Shown piece after piece: positions 45,645 through 56,950 of a stretch of 64,000 nt of DNA. Both the position numbers and the translations under genes were made by a program. Below the pieces are notes generated by a model. That model was not told the DNA's origin. It made no database searches and saw nothing but the letters and a program-made list of their open reading frames with translations. Source of the stretch: Ignelater luminosus (lineage: Eukaryota > Arthropoda > Insecta > Coleoptera > Elateridae); contig VTPC01090590.1 in assembly GCA_011009095.1 (NCBI GenBank), positions 62,001-126,000 on the forward strand. The letters run 5' to 3'. Within the stretch, counting starts at the first letter, position 1; every line of letters begins with the position of its first letter.

Positions 45645-46937
45645 CGAGGGCGGTTCAGTAAGTACCCGTGTTTGACGACAGAAGGCGTTCCTGAGGGAAG
45701 TTGGTGTTATCATCGTGTGCTGCCATCTATCAAACGACGGTATAACAAATTGCAGACTGATCGATAGGTTAGTTTGGATTTGACAGCTATTTGAGTAAGA
45801 CGTGTTTCGTGATTTTAGCTAAGATGGAAAAAGAGCAGTATCGTTCGGTAATTCGCACTCTGTTTTTGGATGGGAAAAAATGCGAGGAGATAAAAGCAAA
45901 GTTGGATGCTGTTTATGGGGACACTTCGCCATCTATGACCACAGTTAGATATTGGTTCAAAGAATTTAAACGTGGGCGAACATCCGTTTTTGATGAGGAG
46001 CGACCAGGACGCCCGGCAGACGTGGTTACCGAGGAAATCATTCAAAAAGTCCACGACATGATTCTCGCTGATCGACGAACGAAAGTGCGTGAAGTAGCAG
46101 AGGCCGTAGGTGTGTCGACCGGAACGGCAATTAATATTTTACATGATAAGTTGGCGATGAAAAAATTGTCGGCGCGATGGGTGCCGCGATTGCTAACGGT
46201 GGACAACAAGCGGATGCGGCTGTTAACTTCGAAGCAGTGTTTGGAGAAATTTAAGCGAAATCCGAAGGAGTTTTTGCGTCGAGTTGTCACCGTAGATGAA
46301 ACCTGGATTCATCATTACACACCAGAAACTAAGCAACAATCAAAACAATGGATTTCTTCCGGTGAATCTGCTCCAAAGAGGGCGAAGATGGTTCCATCGG
46401 CCGGAAAGGTCATGGCGACGATTTTTTGGGATGCGAACGGCGTCATCCTCATGGATTTTTTAGAAAAAGGAAGAACGATCACTGGACAATACTACAGTGA
46501 GTTATTAGACAGCTTCGACAAAAAATTGAAGGAGACACAGCCGCATTTGGCGAAAAAGAAGGTGCCGTTTCACCACGATAACGCACCAGCACATTCATCC
46601 GGAGTTGTCGCTGCCAAACTGCACGAATTGCGTTATGAATTGCTGCCGCACCCCCCGTATTCAACCGATCTGGCTTCCTGCGACTTTTTCTTGTTTCCTA
46701 ACATGAAGAAATGGCCCTCGGGAAAAAAATTTAGCTCAAACGAGGAAGTCATCGCCGAGATAGAGGCGTATTTTGGAGAGTTCGACAAATCCTATTTTTT
46801 GGAGGGGTTAAAAAAATGGCAGGAACGTTGGGAGAAGTGTATATTTCTAAAAGGAGACTATATTGAAAAATAAAAAAAAATTTTTGAAAAAAATTGTGTC
46901 TTCATTTCTAACACGGGTACTTATTGAACCGCCCTCG
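45645..46937 (+). mobile_element. Mariner transposon, apparently complete
   Basis: 1293 bp. The inverted ends at 45645-45672 and 46910-46937 match in 27 of 28 positions (outer bases CGAGGGCGGTTCA). TA at 45643-45644 and 46938-46939 is the target duplication. The element lies in exon 6 of a dead protease copy. It contains one open transposase and short UTRs. High end identity and the uninterrupted ORF suggest a young insertion. Confidence 0.97.
45824..46873 (+). CDS. Mariner transposase (DD34D), open
   Basis: I choose the ATG at 45824 (MEKEQYRSVIRTLFLDGKKC), giving 349 residues, the normal length for mariner; an in-frame ATG at 45791 would add 11 residues without family support. The N-terminal half has two helix-turn-helix units (about 5-50 and 70-110) that bind the inverted repeats; GRP at 62-64 is the linker motif. 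The catalytic acids are Asp158 (TVDETWIHHY), Asp252 (HHDNAPAHSS) and Asp287 (LASCDFFLF), with 34 residues between the last two, the mariner signature. The linker WVPRLLT replaces the consensus WVPHEL, and YSTDLASCD replaces YSPDLAPSD; these substitutions may lower activity. There is no stop or frameshift. The enzyme would cut and paste the element at TA. Confidence 0.95.
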   Translation: MEKEQYRSVIRTLFLDGKKCEEIKAKLDAVYGDTSPSMTTVRYWFKEFKRGRTSVFDEERPGRPADVVTEEIIQKVHDMILADRRTKVREVAEAVGVSTGTAINILHDKLAMKKLSARWVPRLLTVDNKRMRLLTSKQCLEKFKRNPKEFLRRVVTVDETWIHHYTPETKQQSKQWISSGESAPKRAKMVPSAGKVMATIFWDANGVILMDFLEKGRTITGQYYSELLDSFDKKLKETQPHLAKKKVPFHHDNAPAHSSGVVAAKLHELRYELLPHPPYSTDLASCDFFLFPNMKKWPSGKKFSSNEEVIAEIEAYFGEFDKSYFLEGLKKWQERWEKCIFLKGDYIEK

Positions 46938-47339
46938 TATTTTGGTTTATAGGACTGCTCACGATTCCAAAGTAAGTCCCGCCTATCACGTATGTTCTAG
47001 TGTACCCGAAGGAGGTAGAGAACAGTGCAGGGTAAGTTTGTCGGTAATCCTTTTTGAACAGTCAGTTGATAGACATTTGTTTAAATATTTAGGGTGACTC
47101 TGGTGGACCATTAGTTGCCGATGGTAAACAAATTGGTGCTGTTTCCTGGTCAAGAAAACCATGTAGCATCAAAAGTTATCCACGTGTCCTTGTCCACGTT
47201 GCTCGTTATAATAACTGGATCAAGACAAAAATGGAAATGTAAACAACTGCAGGACCTTTGTAGGCACAACATGAGGGGTTAAGACAGTTTTATTTGACTG
47301 GTCTATTGTACTTTTGTCAATATCAAGTAACCTCTCCTA

Positions 47340-47690
47340 AAACAGTAATTAAAAAATAAAAATAGAAAAACAAATAAAAAAGCTCACATAATTTTTTTGT
47401 TATACATTGTTTTACTGTTTTTTACATTTTTTGAATTCGACAGATTGCTGTTTGTTTCCATAAGTCTTTCTTTAGTGCGTTATTGAAAAATAACCAAGTC
47501 TGATACTGATGTTTAAAAAACGTAGTTTTTTAGATAAGGTCACAAAAAGAAGTCCAACGATGTTAAATAGCATAAGTATAAAGTCTAAGTATTGGGAGTA
47601 TTTATACGCGTATTTGTTTATTTGACGTTTGGTAAGTTGAAGTCCTTAACTAGACAGAATAGATTCCCCAGTAATCCTGTTTCGTATAAA
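47340..47690. other. AT-rich stretch, nothing recognised
   Basis: Follows the decayed protease copy. The first 60-100 bp are still related to the inverted partner's flank (about 40215-40305). Confidence 0.4.
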
Positions 47691-47779
47691 TTCAAAAAAG
47701 ATTGAGGAGGTGAATCAGGCGAGAAATAAACGTTTATTGTCAAAAATGTCTTCTTATGATGTTTGATATTCAACAAACT

Positions 47780-48720
47780 GCTTTAGATGAATGATTGTGG
47801 TCCTAGCTTCGAGTAAACCTGCATCAGCTACGGCCACGACAAAGCCAAGCAAGTCCGAATCAAAAGTGAGCCAGTGTTTCAATCACCGACCACCAAGAAT
47901 ACCCAGCGAAGTACGTCCGTCGATTAGAAAACTGAACCACCGCCGCACCGGTGAGAAATGCGACTGTCGAATCAAATGCTAAAATTTGCGCTTTGGGAAA
48001 AGAGGTATTATGTTCCGCAACTGTACTTGTCAATAACTAAGAAGCTAAGTCAACCGCTGCCTTTGATGTTTCGGACACTTGAGCTTTCATTCTTTTTAAT
48101 ATCCATGAACATCAGCTTAGGGTTTTAGTAGACAACGGTTCCGTTGCAATTTTTGTAGTACACGAAGTTGCCCGTCTAGTAAAGAAATACAGCATATCGT
48201 CCAAGTTTGTGAGTGTCACCATTATAAACCAGAAAACAGTCTGAGTGACTAAAGAAACGGATTAAGATTCTTGACCCCGAGAGATCTCAGATGGTGCACC
48301 ACATATCGACGCTGGCGTACAAATTTTCAGCCCAGCCTAAACCTGTACTTTAACATGAACGCGAAGAATCTATTTTTAGAAAACGCCGCCTGGCCATCAT
48401 ACCATTGATCAAGCTCCAACATCGAACAACACGGAAGCAGACTCGAAGGTCTACAAGAGTTATTTCCACATTGTTCGCCAGAATTTGGCCTGGGCATTTT
48501 CCAAACAATGGATTTACTACAATCTTCTCAAAAACCTAACGTTACGGAAGAATATACATCACCTTTTCTATCCTGTCCAAGGGTTTGTAACCGAGCTTGC
48601 CTTGAACCACGCCGGTTTGTATATGTTCTCCAAATTCTGTTCCAAGCCTCTTCTACCACTCAAAGCCGTCTATATAAAATCCGAAGCTCCAGCAGAGAAT
48701 AGTTAGTTGTCAGGTACCAA
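47780..48720 (+). pseudogene. Possible retroelement gag-pol remnant
   Basis: Broken frames contain a cysteine-containing basic stretch (SKVSQCFNHRPPRIPSE, 47860-47910) and, near 48120-48200, LVDNGSVAIFVVHEVARLVK, which could be a retropepsin start (usually L.D.GS...F). It is too decayed to classify. The open frames at 48485-48706 have no domain. Confidence 0.28.
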
Positions 48721-51215
48721 GTCTTGTAATGTTATTTTAAAAGTCGCACTAAATCCTCCCCTGTCTTTCAATTTCGTTCAGATATTTGTTTTTCCGACGG
48801 GTAATATTTAAATTATTTCATTCTATGAACGGATGTTTGGTAAAATTTTATTTTAAAGAATTGATAACTTTGTGGTCTCGACTTCTGGGCTCCAGCGGAC
48901 GTGCCTTTTGTTATTTTTCCAATATCAAGATCCAGACGTAAATAAAAGGTTCCTGGAATCTTAGTCGCGAATGCTGGAGTCACACGGTCTTTGTTAAGTC
49001 AGGTTCAGGCTAAAAATCTAAGGAGTGGAATTTTTCATTGCCTCATAAGAATACTAGCATTTTGACCTGTTTGGTCGTGCATCTGGCTTTCCAACCCCAC
49101 TCCGGTAAGCGCAAGCTGCGTGACAGGAGACGCAGAGAGAAGAGGGATTACTTTGGTACTTTGTGATTTTCTCGGGGAGTCGAAATTTGGACACCGTGGA
49201 ACGCGGGTGTTCACCGCGCCCTCGCGGGTCCAAGCGGACCCGGTGCTTCTCGCGTTTTGTTTCGATCTTTAAGTGTGGCGCACGGTTAATTTCGACGTTT
49301 TAGTGGCTGTGAATTTGCTTTAGTTTTCTATTTGGTTTATGGTTTATGGGCATTAATTTACATTTTGAGTTAATCCTCGAGGGAGGCCCCTTTGAGGATT
49401 AAAATATTGACGCATCATTGTGCGGACGAACTTTAAAAATTCATATGCTGAAAGGTGTTACCTGTATTTTTACTAGTATGTGGAGATGAACCACAAGCTC
49501 ATCGTCCCTGTCTACATTAGAAGGATCGCGTAAAGAAGTAACCGTGTCGAGCCAGTTATTTGGAAATTATTTAGTCCCACTTTCTTCTCGAGTTTTGGTT
49601 TCGTCATTATGAAAATCTCCGTTATATACCTGGTGTTCTTTGACTTCGCTATCTTCGTCATACTCCTTGGCTGATGGAATCAATATCCCATCTTCAGTGT
49701 CCATCGGGAGATCTGGTATTCTCTTCGTTATTGTGAAAATTAAAGTTTTGTGTTTGTGAAAGTTAAGTGTTTAAAAATTTATTGTGGTTGAAACCATGCC
49801 TTCTCATAATTAAATTTAGTGTAAATTCAATTCTTTTGTATTTGGAAAAGTTGCTGGAAACTCAAAGGACCTCCAGATTTAGAGTGAGGAATAATTGTTT
49901 ATGTTACATATATTTGTTTGTATTTTTATGTTGTTTTGTTCAAATGCTTTGAGTATTTAACGGTAATGTTTGGTTTATTTTAATGTTAGAAAAGTATCTT
50001 TATAGTGTATTCTTTCCGGAAAAATCTGGGGAAAACAATAGGTAGTTTAAATTCTATAGTAATCTTTTGAACGTTTTCTTTTTGTTTGAAGTAATACAAG
50101 TTCATATGTTCTAAATTTATTAATAGTTTTAAATCATGTTCAATTTTGTTCGTTTAGAGGGGTTTAATACAATAAGTATTTTGCGATTTAATGATTTCTA
50201 AACGCATTTATTTGACGGGTCCTTCAGACCTAATTTTTATGTAGTAATTGTCATTCTTTTATTTGATGTTTGTAAAGTAATAATTTCTTTAATCAACCAT
50301 ATCATTTTGAATCTTTTTTTGAATGTTTATTTTACTCGATAATAATAAATTCATGTAATTTAACTTTTGTGTTCTTATTTCTAGGAGTTTGTTTTTGTTT
50401 AATAAGCTTATTTAGGTGCTGTGATGATGGACCTTGGCTTCTAGCAACCCGCATAATATTTGATTTTGTGAATAAAGCTTTGTTTATAGTTTTGAGAAAC
50501 GAGAGAGAGGCTGGAGATTTATTAAGTTTATTTTATTTTAAGTTGCGGAACCAACAAAGTTCCTTGGTAAGTAAAAGAGAATACAATTTAGTCTCCGGAC
50601 ACGATTTTGAAGTGTTTATCTACAGGGTGGTATTTTGGGTGGACCCTATATACAGCGTGTTCGTCGGTGTGGGGACAGGTCGACGAATTACATCGTTTTG
50701 TGTGGCACTGTCTCCTGGCGCCCTTTTGGTATCCCATTTAGGCTTTTCAGCTAAAAGCTAAGTTTTAGGCTCAGGTAAGATCATCAAAGCCTGGGTTATT
50801 TACTATTTTGGAACCTACTCCCGTCTTCGACATAAGCTATGGGCTTGAACATCTACCGATATCTGGCTTATACGGGACTTGTGCATACTTTTGGGCATTT
50901 TCCCGTTACAGTCTCTAAGTAAAGAGACTTAGAGCTGCTTTTCTAGGGTTGCCAAGAAGATTTTTTAAACAGGTATTATCCGTGGTAACTTCGTAACTGC
51001 TCCGTCTCCGACTGCAGTGTATCATTGTCTCACCCGTTCAGAAGTTTTTCTAATGTTTACAGGCACTACACCGGCTAACCAGATGATGTTTTGCCAGGAT
51101 CCGCGACCAACACCTGTGTAATACTAATTTTGTCTTAATATTCGATATATTTTTAGTTTAGTCTGTACTTGTTAGGTTATATGTCGAAAAGTACTATGTA
51201 CTTTTCTTGCCGCAA
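48721..51215. other. Long unassigned stretch, possibly retroelement LTR or UTR
   Basis: The only long ORF (50369-50761) has no recognised domain and lacks a good start context. AGAGGGGGTGTGTAACAAAG at 51216-51235 resembles a polypurine tract followed by an LTR start (TGTGTAACA). TGGCGCCC at 50686-50693 could be a primer-binding site. I could not find a paired LTR, so this is only a suggestion. Confidence 0.25.
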
Positions 51216-51224
51216 TAGAGGGGG

Positions 51225-51990
51225 TGTGTAACAAAGTCACAAATATTAATTTTAATCTATATCATCAAATATGTAAATTATAAAATTGAATGTAATAAGT
51301 AAATATTTGTTAAGTTCACCGACAATTAATTGTGATGTAATTAATTTAAGTATTGAGATTAATTGCACTAACATTCACAATGCAAACCGTACGCCGATCC
51401 ACCACGCACACTACTCTACTCAACTTGTAGCACCCCGATCGTCGAACTCGTTAGTATGGGTGAACTAACAGGCAGTTCACATCAGCAAATAGTGCAAGCC
51501 GGTCTACCAGTACCAAAACGCCCTCCAAGAATAGTCAGTACTTGCCGTTCCGTTCTGTTCTCTTTTACTTGTAGATTCGGTTATCGCCGCTAACTGTAGA
51601 GCGGTTCCCGCACTGAGCGGTCCACAAGAACACTTTTCGGCCATTGTCGCTGTCCGTAGAGCAGATCCGTCAGAGCTGGAATGTGTCAAATCGGCCTAGT
51701 GGGATTGTACTATGTAGAGATGGCCACCCTGCTCGGAACATTCCCCGGTATCTCCTTCATTTCCGTGCTACCTTTGTTAAGCATCTAGACTGATTCAGTA
51801 GAGCTTTTAACCAAGATTCGGATATTTTTTTGAACAACCCATTAAACTGAAAACGACGTTGACTTTTATGTGTTTAAAGAAACTACTACTTTTCTACCGC
51901 GGCGGCGCGCTTCCTCTTGGCCTGCTTCCTAGTCTTCCTGTCAGTGATGGCTTTGGCTGCAGGCTGGAATGGCACCATACCTTGCGGTTG
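51225..51990. other. Unassigned stretch with a TATACAGGGTGT-family fragment
   Basis: 51830-51895 is related to 20295-20365. The rest shows nothing that I can support. Confidence 0.3.
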
Positions 51991-52475
51991 GTCTTTACTA
52001 GGTAATTAATCTAAAAAAGCTCGGTTGCGGAGCCGAGCTCTTTTAGTCGTCGATCGATTTCTGCACCGCTTTCGGGTTTAAGATGGGGCTGTCGATTAGT
52101 TCCTTGGCGGTAACCGAATCCATACGTTTTATGTCGTCAGTCATGTCGCTAACAGAGGTTGGCATTAGACCCAACAGACACGTCTGCTTTCGTTGCTGGT
52201 TGGCCGGGTTGTCTCAGCTCCAGAGCGTGGGTGTGTTATCTTCTTATAAAGAAAAGTATCGATCTGATTAGGAATAGAGAGTAGGAATAGCGCCTCTATT
52301 GGCTGCTAGCGTCGTTCAATACTGGTTCTTACGCTACGTGCTTCGCAATACCAATCAGTGTTTAACCTCTCATTGAAACTATTAATATTTTACAAACAAA
52401 GAAGATGCTTAAAGAAATAAAAAAAAACTAAAACCCAGCCTTTACTTTTAATATTTAGAGTTTCATCCAATTAGA
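51890..52475 (-). pseudogene. 5' fragment of the LINE family also present at 58-59 kb
   Basis: 52275-52470 is clearly related to 58930-59130 (shared ATAGCGCCTCTATT, GCTAGC, CAATACCARTCARTGTTTA and GAAACTATT). Further into the fragment the minus strand encodes a basic stretch (RKQAKRKRAAAV near 51925-51890) similar to TERKRAAAL in the 58-kb ORF1. The fragment thus has the same orientation and covers the 5' UTR plus the start of ORF1. It is broken beyond that. Confidence 0.65.
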
Positions 52476-52781
52476 ACAGATATAATAGCACACGAAGCGA
52501 CTAATCTACAAAAAAAGGTGTATCAGGCAAAGAAGGCATTAATACACATTACAAACATGCACCAAGTTATGTAATCAAGGCTGGTAATAGGAAATTAGTG
52601 GTTGAACTTAATACATGAAAGTTGACGTCACAAAAGCTTTCTAACGTTGCCCGAAGCTAATTCCTCGCGAGCTCTCAACTTTGCGCGCCAAGAGCTCAGC
52701 TTGATGCTATGTCCTAATGAAACACTACTACAATCAACGTGAGTCGAACAAAGGGGGGTAGAACAATTACCTCTATACACA

Positions 52782-53099
52782 ATGGACTATTCCAACTTGC
52801 CAAAACTCCCAAACGTCCCACTTGGTGAAGGGGAAGCGAGATTCAAACAGGAGCTATATAAGATACACCCTATGTGCGACGAAAAATTTAAACGTGAATT
52901 ATTTCATTGGAAAACGTACTTGGGCCGGGACAGTATTCTAAAAGCACATATATGTTACAATAAATATTTTCTGAAAGAAAGTAGCAATAAATGTTTTCAA
53001 CGAAAAGCCTTTGAATATACCATAAAATTTCAAAATGATATTACAAAATCTAAACTAGCTCGAACGGTGATTACCGAAGGCGATCTCCCTTTTTTTTAA
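52782..53099 (+). CDS. Unassigned small ORF, 105 residues
   Basis: ATG 52782 to TAA 53097-53099. The product begins MDYSNLPKLPNVPLGEGEAR and is hydrophilic and charged, with no signal peptide, membrane segment or zinc motif. Four cysteines are scattered. Codon composition looks protein-like (few rare runs) and the frame is clean, so I list it. It lies immediately left of the duplicated block that precedes the 54-kb protease gene, but its own sequence is not in the second copy at 62.8 kb. It could be an exon or a small intronless gene, or a transposon passenger. I do not recognise the family. Confidence 0.35.
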   Translation: MDYSNLPKLPNVPLGEGEARFKQELYKIHPMCDEKFKRELFHWKTYLGRDSILKAHICYNKYFLKESSNKCFQRKAFEYTIKFQNDITKSKLARTVITEGDLPFF

Positions 53100-53204
53100 T
53101 CTGAGAGGTTTAAAGAACCGGAGCACCGCAGGTACGACGAAGTGACGCCGCAGGCGTTGGCCCCAAACAGAGTCGCAAAGCGTTTTCTATTTAAATACAT
53201 ACAA

Positions 53205-54260
53205 TTCACCCGAGGTCTCCCACTTCTAGATTTATCGTTAATGTTTCCAGTGCTGCGAAAGCAACGAATTGATAGTAAAACCTGCTTTCTAAACTGATTT
53301 CTGTTAAATACAGTCAAAGCAAAACGCTGTCTAAATTTTTCTATGCAAATATTGATATATTGCTATTCACCATTTTCCAGATGTCGTTTCTTAGAAAAAT
53401 AACTTTCCACAATAATTGTTTTTCTGCGTGTAAAACTATTGTTATATTAAATAAATGAAGTAAGAAAAATGCAAAATTTGCAATAACCATTAACAACCAC
53501 TGAAAAATTGCATTAAAGCCCTCGGTAGTTGTGAGCCGAAGCAACTCCACACTCGGGCTTTAAATATGCATTTTACGCCCTTAATACATAATATATTATA
53601 GCTGGCTTTTGTTTTCTTTTGTTTTTCATTTTGTTCAATTTTAATATCTGTGTGAAATAAGAAATGACGCACAGACAGGCTTTCAAACAATTAAAGCAAA
53701 ATAACTACACGTGGTACGAGTACGCACGTAAAACCGTCATTGTATTTAAAATATACTGATGTGAGGCTATGTTGTTGATTAGATGCCAAAGGCATATGAC
53801 GGTTACAACGAGTACGTTTCTCGGTCACACTTTTTTTTCAGATTCTAAAATTTACGAATTTTGAGTTATGTCGTTGTTGCAGCAAATGAACGATATATAA
53901 ATATCCTATCATCTATATCAGTTTAGAATATAGATAGCAGCAAACTTTATAATGTATAGACTAATTTTACTATCGGTTATAGCAACCGCTTGCTTTGGTA
54001 AGATTATATCAATTATTCCTTTTTATTCCAATACTTCAATGTGGGCTTTTAGCTTCACCACTACTCGGTAGCGGAAGGGTAGTGAATGGAACAGATTCCT
54101 TGGATTGTAATGAGTATTTCCAGTAAGACTAATTGTTCTATTTATCAACATTTTGGCTTTATTGTAGATTTCATTAAGATTCCGTAATTCCCATCATTGC
54201 GGAGGATCCATTATAGATGCATCGCATATTTTAACAGCTGCACACTGTGTTGAGTCTGCG
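53205..54260 (+). repeat. Direct segmental duplication, left copy
   Basis: Matches 62815-64000 in the same orientation, including upstream DNA (AGGTCTCCYACTTCTRGATTT; CACCATTTTCCAGATGTCG; GAGTACGTTTCTCGGTCACA), core promoter, exon 1, intron 1 and exons 2-3 of the protease. Differences include indels in the upstream part and the 17-bp exon 2 deletion. The second copy is cut by the window edge. Confidence 0.92.
53894..53922 (+). promoter_or_regulatory. Core promoter of the 54-kb protease copy
   Basis: TATATAAATA at 53894-53903 and arthropod initiator TCAGT at 53918-53922, 26 bp from the start of TATA to the initiator A. The transcript would start about 32 bp before the ATG. The 63.7-kb paralog keeps the same spacing with TCATT. 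Confidence 0.65.
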
Positions 54261-55166
54261 TAAGGTTTTTCGTGACTTCCTAGTAACAATAGTCTTTATT
54301 ATGTAGTGCCACATTTTAGATCTCCTAGTTATCTATCGATTCAATACGGAGTCTTGAAAATTTCCAGTCCAAATAATATTATACAAGTAAAAGATGTTAA
54401 GGTTCACGAGAAATTCAAACCTTGGCAGCGACATCAAAACGACATTGCTGTTTTAACGGTATGTAACGTTGTAAATTTATTTCATTCGATTCGTTAGGAT
54501 GTTTCCAACATTATGTATGATTGCACTAGTTTGTTATTCATTACAGTTGGAAGAACCTATAATTTTCAGCGACAATGTACACCCTGTTGCTTTACCGCAA
54601 CAAGGTGCCACACCTCCAGCAGGCGAAACCGCAGTTTTAGCTGGATGGGGTTATCCTGATGTAAGTTTTTCAATGCGCAAATTACAATGTATAAAGACAA
54701 AAACTACGTAATTATATTTAAGAGTAGTGGCGGCATAATGGAACGTCTTCAACGTGTAGACCTTTTCATTTACAGTGATGAAGAATGCTCAAAGGCACAT
54801 AGTGGCGGCGTAAATCCTACGTACCATCTTTGTGGTGGTGTGCCAGAGGGTGGTAAAGGACAATGCGGTGTACGTAGTTTCTCTATAATAATTAATAAGA
54901 TAAGATTCAAGATTCATCATAGATTGTATTAATTGGACTTTAAGTTTTATTATTGCGCTAATTTCAATACTAGTGTATACATCTAGTCAGTGAATAAAAT
55001 GTATTATGATTTTCAGGGTGATTCAGGTGGTCCACTTACATACAACGGAGTAGAACACGGTGTAGTTTCTTGGTCTGTAAGACCATGCGCTAATAAAGAC
55101 TATGCAGGGGTATATGCTCGAGTAGTAAGCTACGTTGATTGGCTAAATCAACAAGTGCAAAACTAA
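53952..55166 (+). pseudogene. Chymotrypsin-like serine protease, seven exons, with frameshift in exon 2
   Basis: Exons: 53952-53997, 54053-54106, 54168-54259, 54320-54458, 54547-54660, 54723-54869, 55017-55166. All splice sites are GT-AG and exons 3-7 are fully open with the same lengths (92, 114, 147, 150 nt) as the intact gene, except exon 4, which is 139 rather than 142. His (LTAAHC), Asp (NDIAVLT) and Ser (GDSGGP) are present, with Gly six before Ser as in the intact gene. Exon 2 is 54 rather than 71 nt: compared with the 63.8-kb copy, 17 nt after the VVNGTD codons are gone, shifting the frame; the next exon would then stop within about seven codons. So it is probably a young pseudogene, unless the deletion is a sequencing or assembly error. 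A poly(A) signal AATAAA lies at 55219-55224. Confidence 0.88.
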
Positions 55167-55169
55167 AAT

Positions 55170-55690
55170 ACTTTAAATATACTAGGTATTACATTCAATA
55201 GATTAAGAAATAACTGAAAATAAATTCGAAATCTTAAAATTAACAGCTCGTCTTACTCTTTTTATACTCGCGGGCCTTCTCTTTTTTAAATGTGGGTACA
55301 TATCAATTAGTAAGTATAAAAAGCAATAACAATAGAGTCGCTAATTGAATATGTTAATAATATCTACAAGGGGTATGTAAAATGTCACATGAAGATCTCA
55401 ATGAAACAGTTACTTAAAATTTTTCTCATAAATCCAGTTTTCGAAATATGATCATAAAAAAATCTTTAGATCTTACAGCACTGCATGATTAAATTTGAAT
55501 TAGATTGCTTGTTTTTATAAATGGCTTCCTAGCAACAAAATTAATTATTGACGTTCATCTCTGTTCAATTAAATGTACGTCGAGCAGACATTCTGCAAAT
55601 AAATTTTACGTATGATATGCATACTGCATCATGTAATTTTAGTTTTCTTAAAATAAGCTTTGGGTAGAATTTAAAAGAAAAAACTTCAAT
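55170..55690. other. AT-rich intergenic stretch, nothing recognised
   Basis: Contains the poly(A) signal of the preceding gene; no further ORF or repeat noticed. Confidence 0.4.
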
Positions 55691-55699
55691 TTCAACTTA

Positions 55700-56480
55700 A
55701 AACATGTTTGGAGTAGTTATAAAACGGAGTTTTGACTACCCTAGAACCCTATTTTGTATTTCTTATGGGACAAATGCTATTAAGGACAAGACAAAAAAGT
55801 GAGGTTAGATTTTCCCGCTTCTGATGTCATAAGCGAGTGATGTATGTTTAGTTATCGTGTTTAGCGGGGTGTTTAGTGGGTGGTGCAACGGCGGCAGCGG
55901 CTTGCACCCTAAGGTTCTTTCCCAGACTATGTAAGGGATGACTTGCCACACCGCCCGCCACCAATTCGGTTCTCAATTCCCTTGTCTCCCCGGGTTTCCC
56001 CGCACACAGTATGGATTGTGAAACGTTTCCAGGGATGCAGCAACATAGAAAAAATAAAAACCCTAATGGGTTTTATTGTTTTCTGTCTATAACATTTATT
56101 AATGGATAAAAAGGGATAACAGATGTTAGCGTAGCAGCAACATAAAAAAAAGACTCATCGGTTTCGTTTTTGAATTTTAATTTTCATCCACAGTATTCCT
56201 TTTTTCAAGGTTAGTGTTTGTTTGAATAATAAAACCTTAGGCCTTTTTAAAATAAACAAAAAATAGGTACTCACTTTATTTATAACAAAACGTAAATCGT
56301 TCCATCTGCTGAGGAAATGTAAGTTGAGTAGATATAAAACGTCTTTTTAGTTTTGCAGAGGTCATGTATTTCTTATAAGAATCTCCCATTAATAACAGAG
56401 CAAGAAAGTGAGGTAAGATTTCATCGCTTGTGACGTCAAAAGTAAGCGAGTTGTATGTTTGATTGTCGCTTCTAGACAGG
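55700..56480 (+). repeat. Two spaced copies of a non-coding unit
   Basis: 55700-55860 and 56315-56470 share ATATAAAACG/TTATAAAACG, TGTATTTCTTAT, AAGTGAGGTTAGATTTT/AAGTGAGGTAAGATTTC, CGCTT, TGACGTCA-like text and AAGCGAGTGATGTATGTTT in order. The offset is about 610 bp. Function unknown. Confidence 0.6.
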
Positions 56481-56654
56481 CAAGCAAGTCAAAGTTATTT
56501 CCACGCCGAAGAAGGCAAGCTTTTATAAGCACTGCTGTGCTTCTTCAGCCTGTTGTGGAAGAGGATTTATGGGGTCTGCGGCGTAGAATCAGATTCAGTT
56601 CGTGCTCGTTCGGTTTCGTTTTGAAGTTTCGTTTTGTGCGTATGGGTGTGCGTG

Positions 56655-56715
56655 TGGGTGTGCGGTGGTGGTCGTGGTAGCCGCCGTCGTCGTCGTCGTG
56701 GTAGTTGTAGTGGTA

Positions 56716-56765
<50 letters not shown>
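56655..56765 (+). repeat. (GTGGTC)n microsatellite
   Basis: From about 56715 to 56765 it is a near-perfect GTGGTC hexamer repeat, preceded by degenerate GTGG/GTCGTC units. It produces valine-, threonine- or histidine/aspartate-repeat frames on both strands that are not genes. It lies just beyond the 3' motif of the LINE copy. Confidence 0.92.
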
Positions 56766-56766
<1 letters not shown>

Positions 56767-56950
56767 AGTGGCAGCAGTAGTGGCACTGTGCGGGTGGAGC
56801 GGCGGTTCCTCGATGGTGGTGTAAATGGTGCAGTGTGTAGTTTTGTGGTGGTAGGTTTGTAGAAAATATTGTTCCGGCATTCACCTTGACCACTAGGGAG
56901 AATCACGAAAAAACCCTAGTGAGAACAACGACCCTGTGGATGGGGTGTTA

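Larger units (their letters stand above)
45068..47242 (+). pseudogene. Chymotrypsin-like serine protease pseudogene split by a mariner element
   Basis: Exons 3-7 of the family: 45068-45159, 45215-45357, 45428-45541, 45605-47031 (with mariner inside) and 47093-47242. Lesions: exons 1-2 absent; the catalytic His is Tyr (LTAAYC); TAT to TAA stop in exon 4 (IQ*GV) and one extra nucleotide there; TGG to TAG in exon 5 (AG*G); a deletion in exon 6 right of the mariner insertion. The last exon is fully open and begins [19 protein letters not shown]. The copy was probably dead before mariner arrived, because it shares loss of exons 1-2 with its inverted partner at 40.4-41.2 kb. Confidence 0.92.

Noticed and set aside
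50369-50761. A 130-residue hydrophobic ORF as a membrane protein gene
   Set aside because: T-rich composition explains the hydrophobicity; no promoter, exon structure or family match, and it lies in LTR-like DNA.
56545-56906. Valine-, threonine- and His/Asp-repeat ORFs
   Set aside because: Translations of the GTGGTC microsatellite in different frames.
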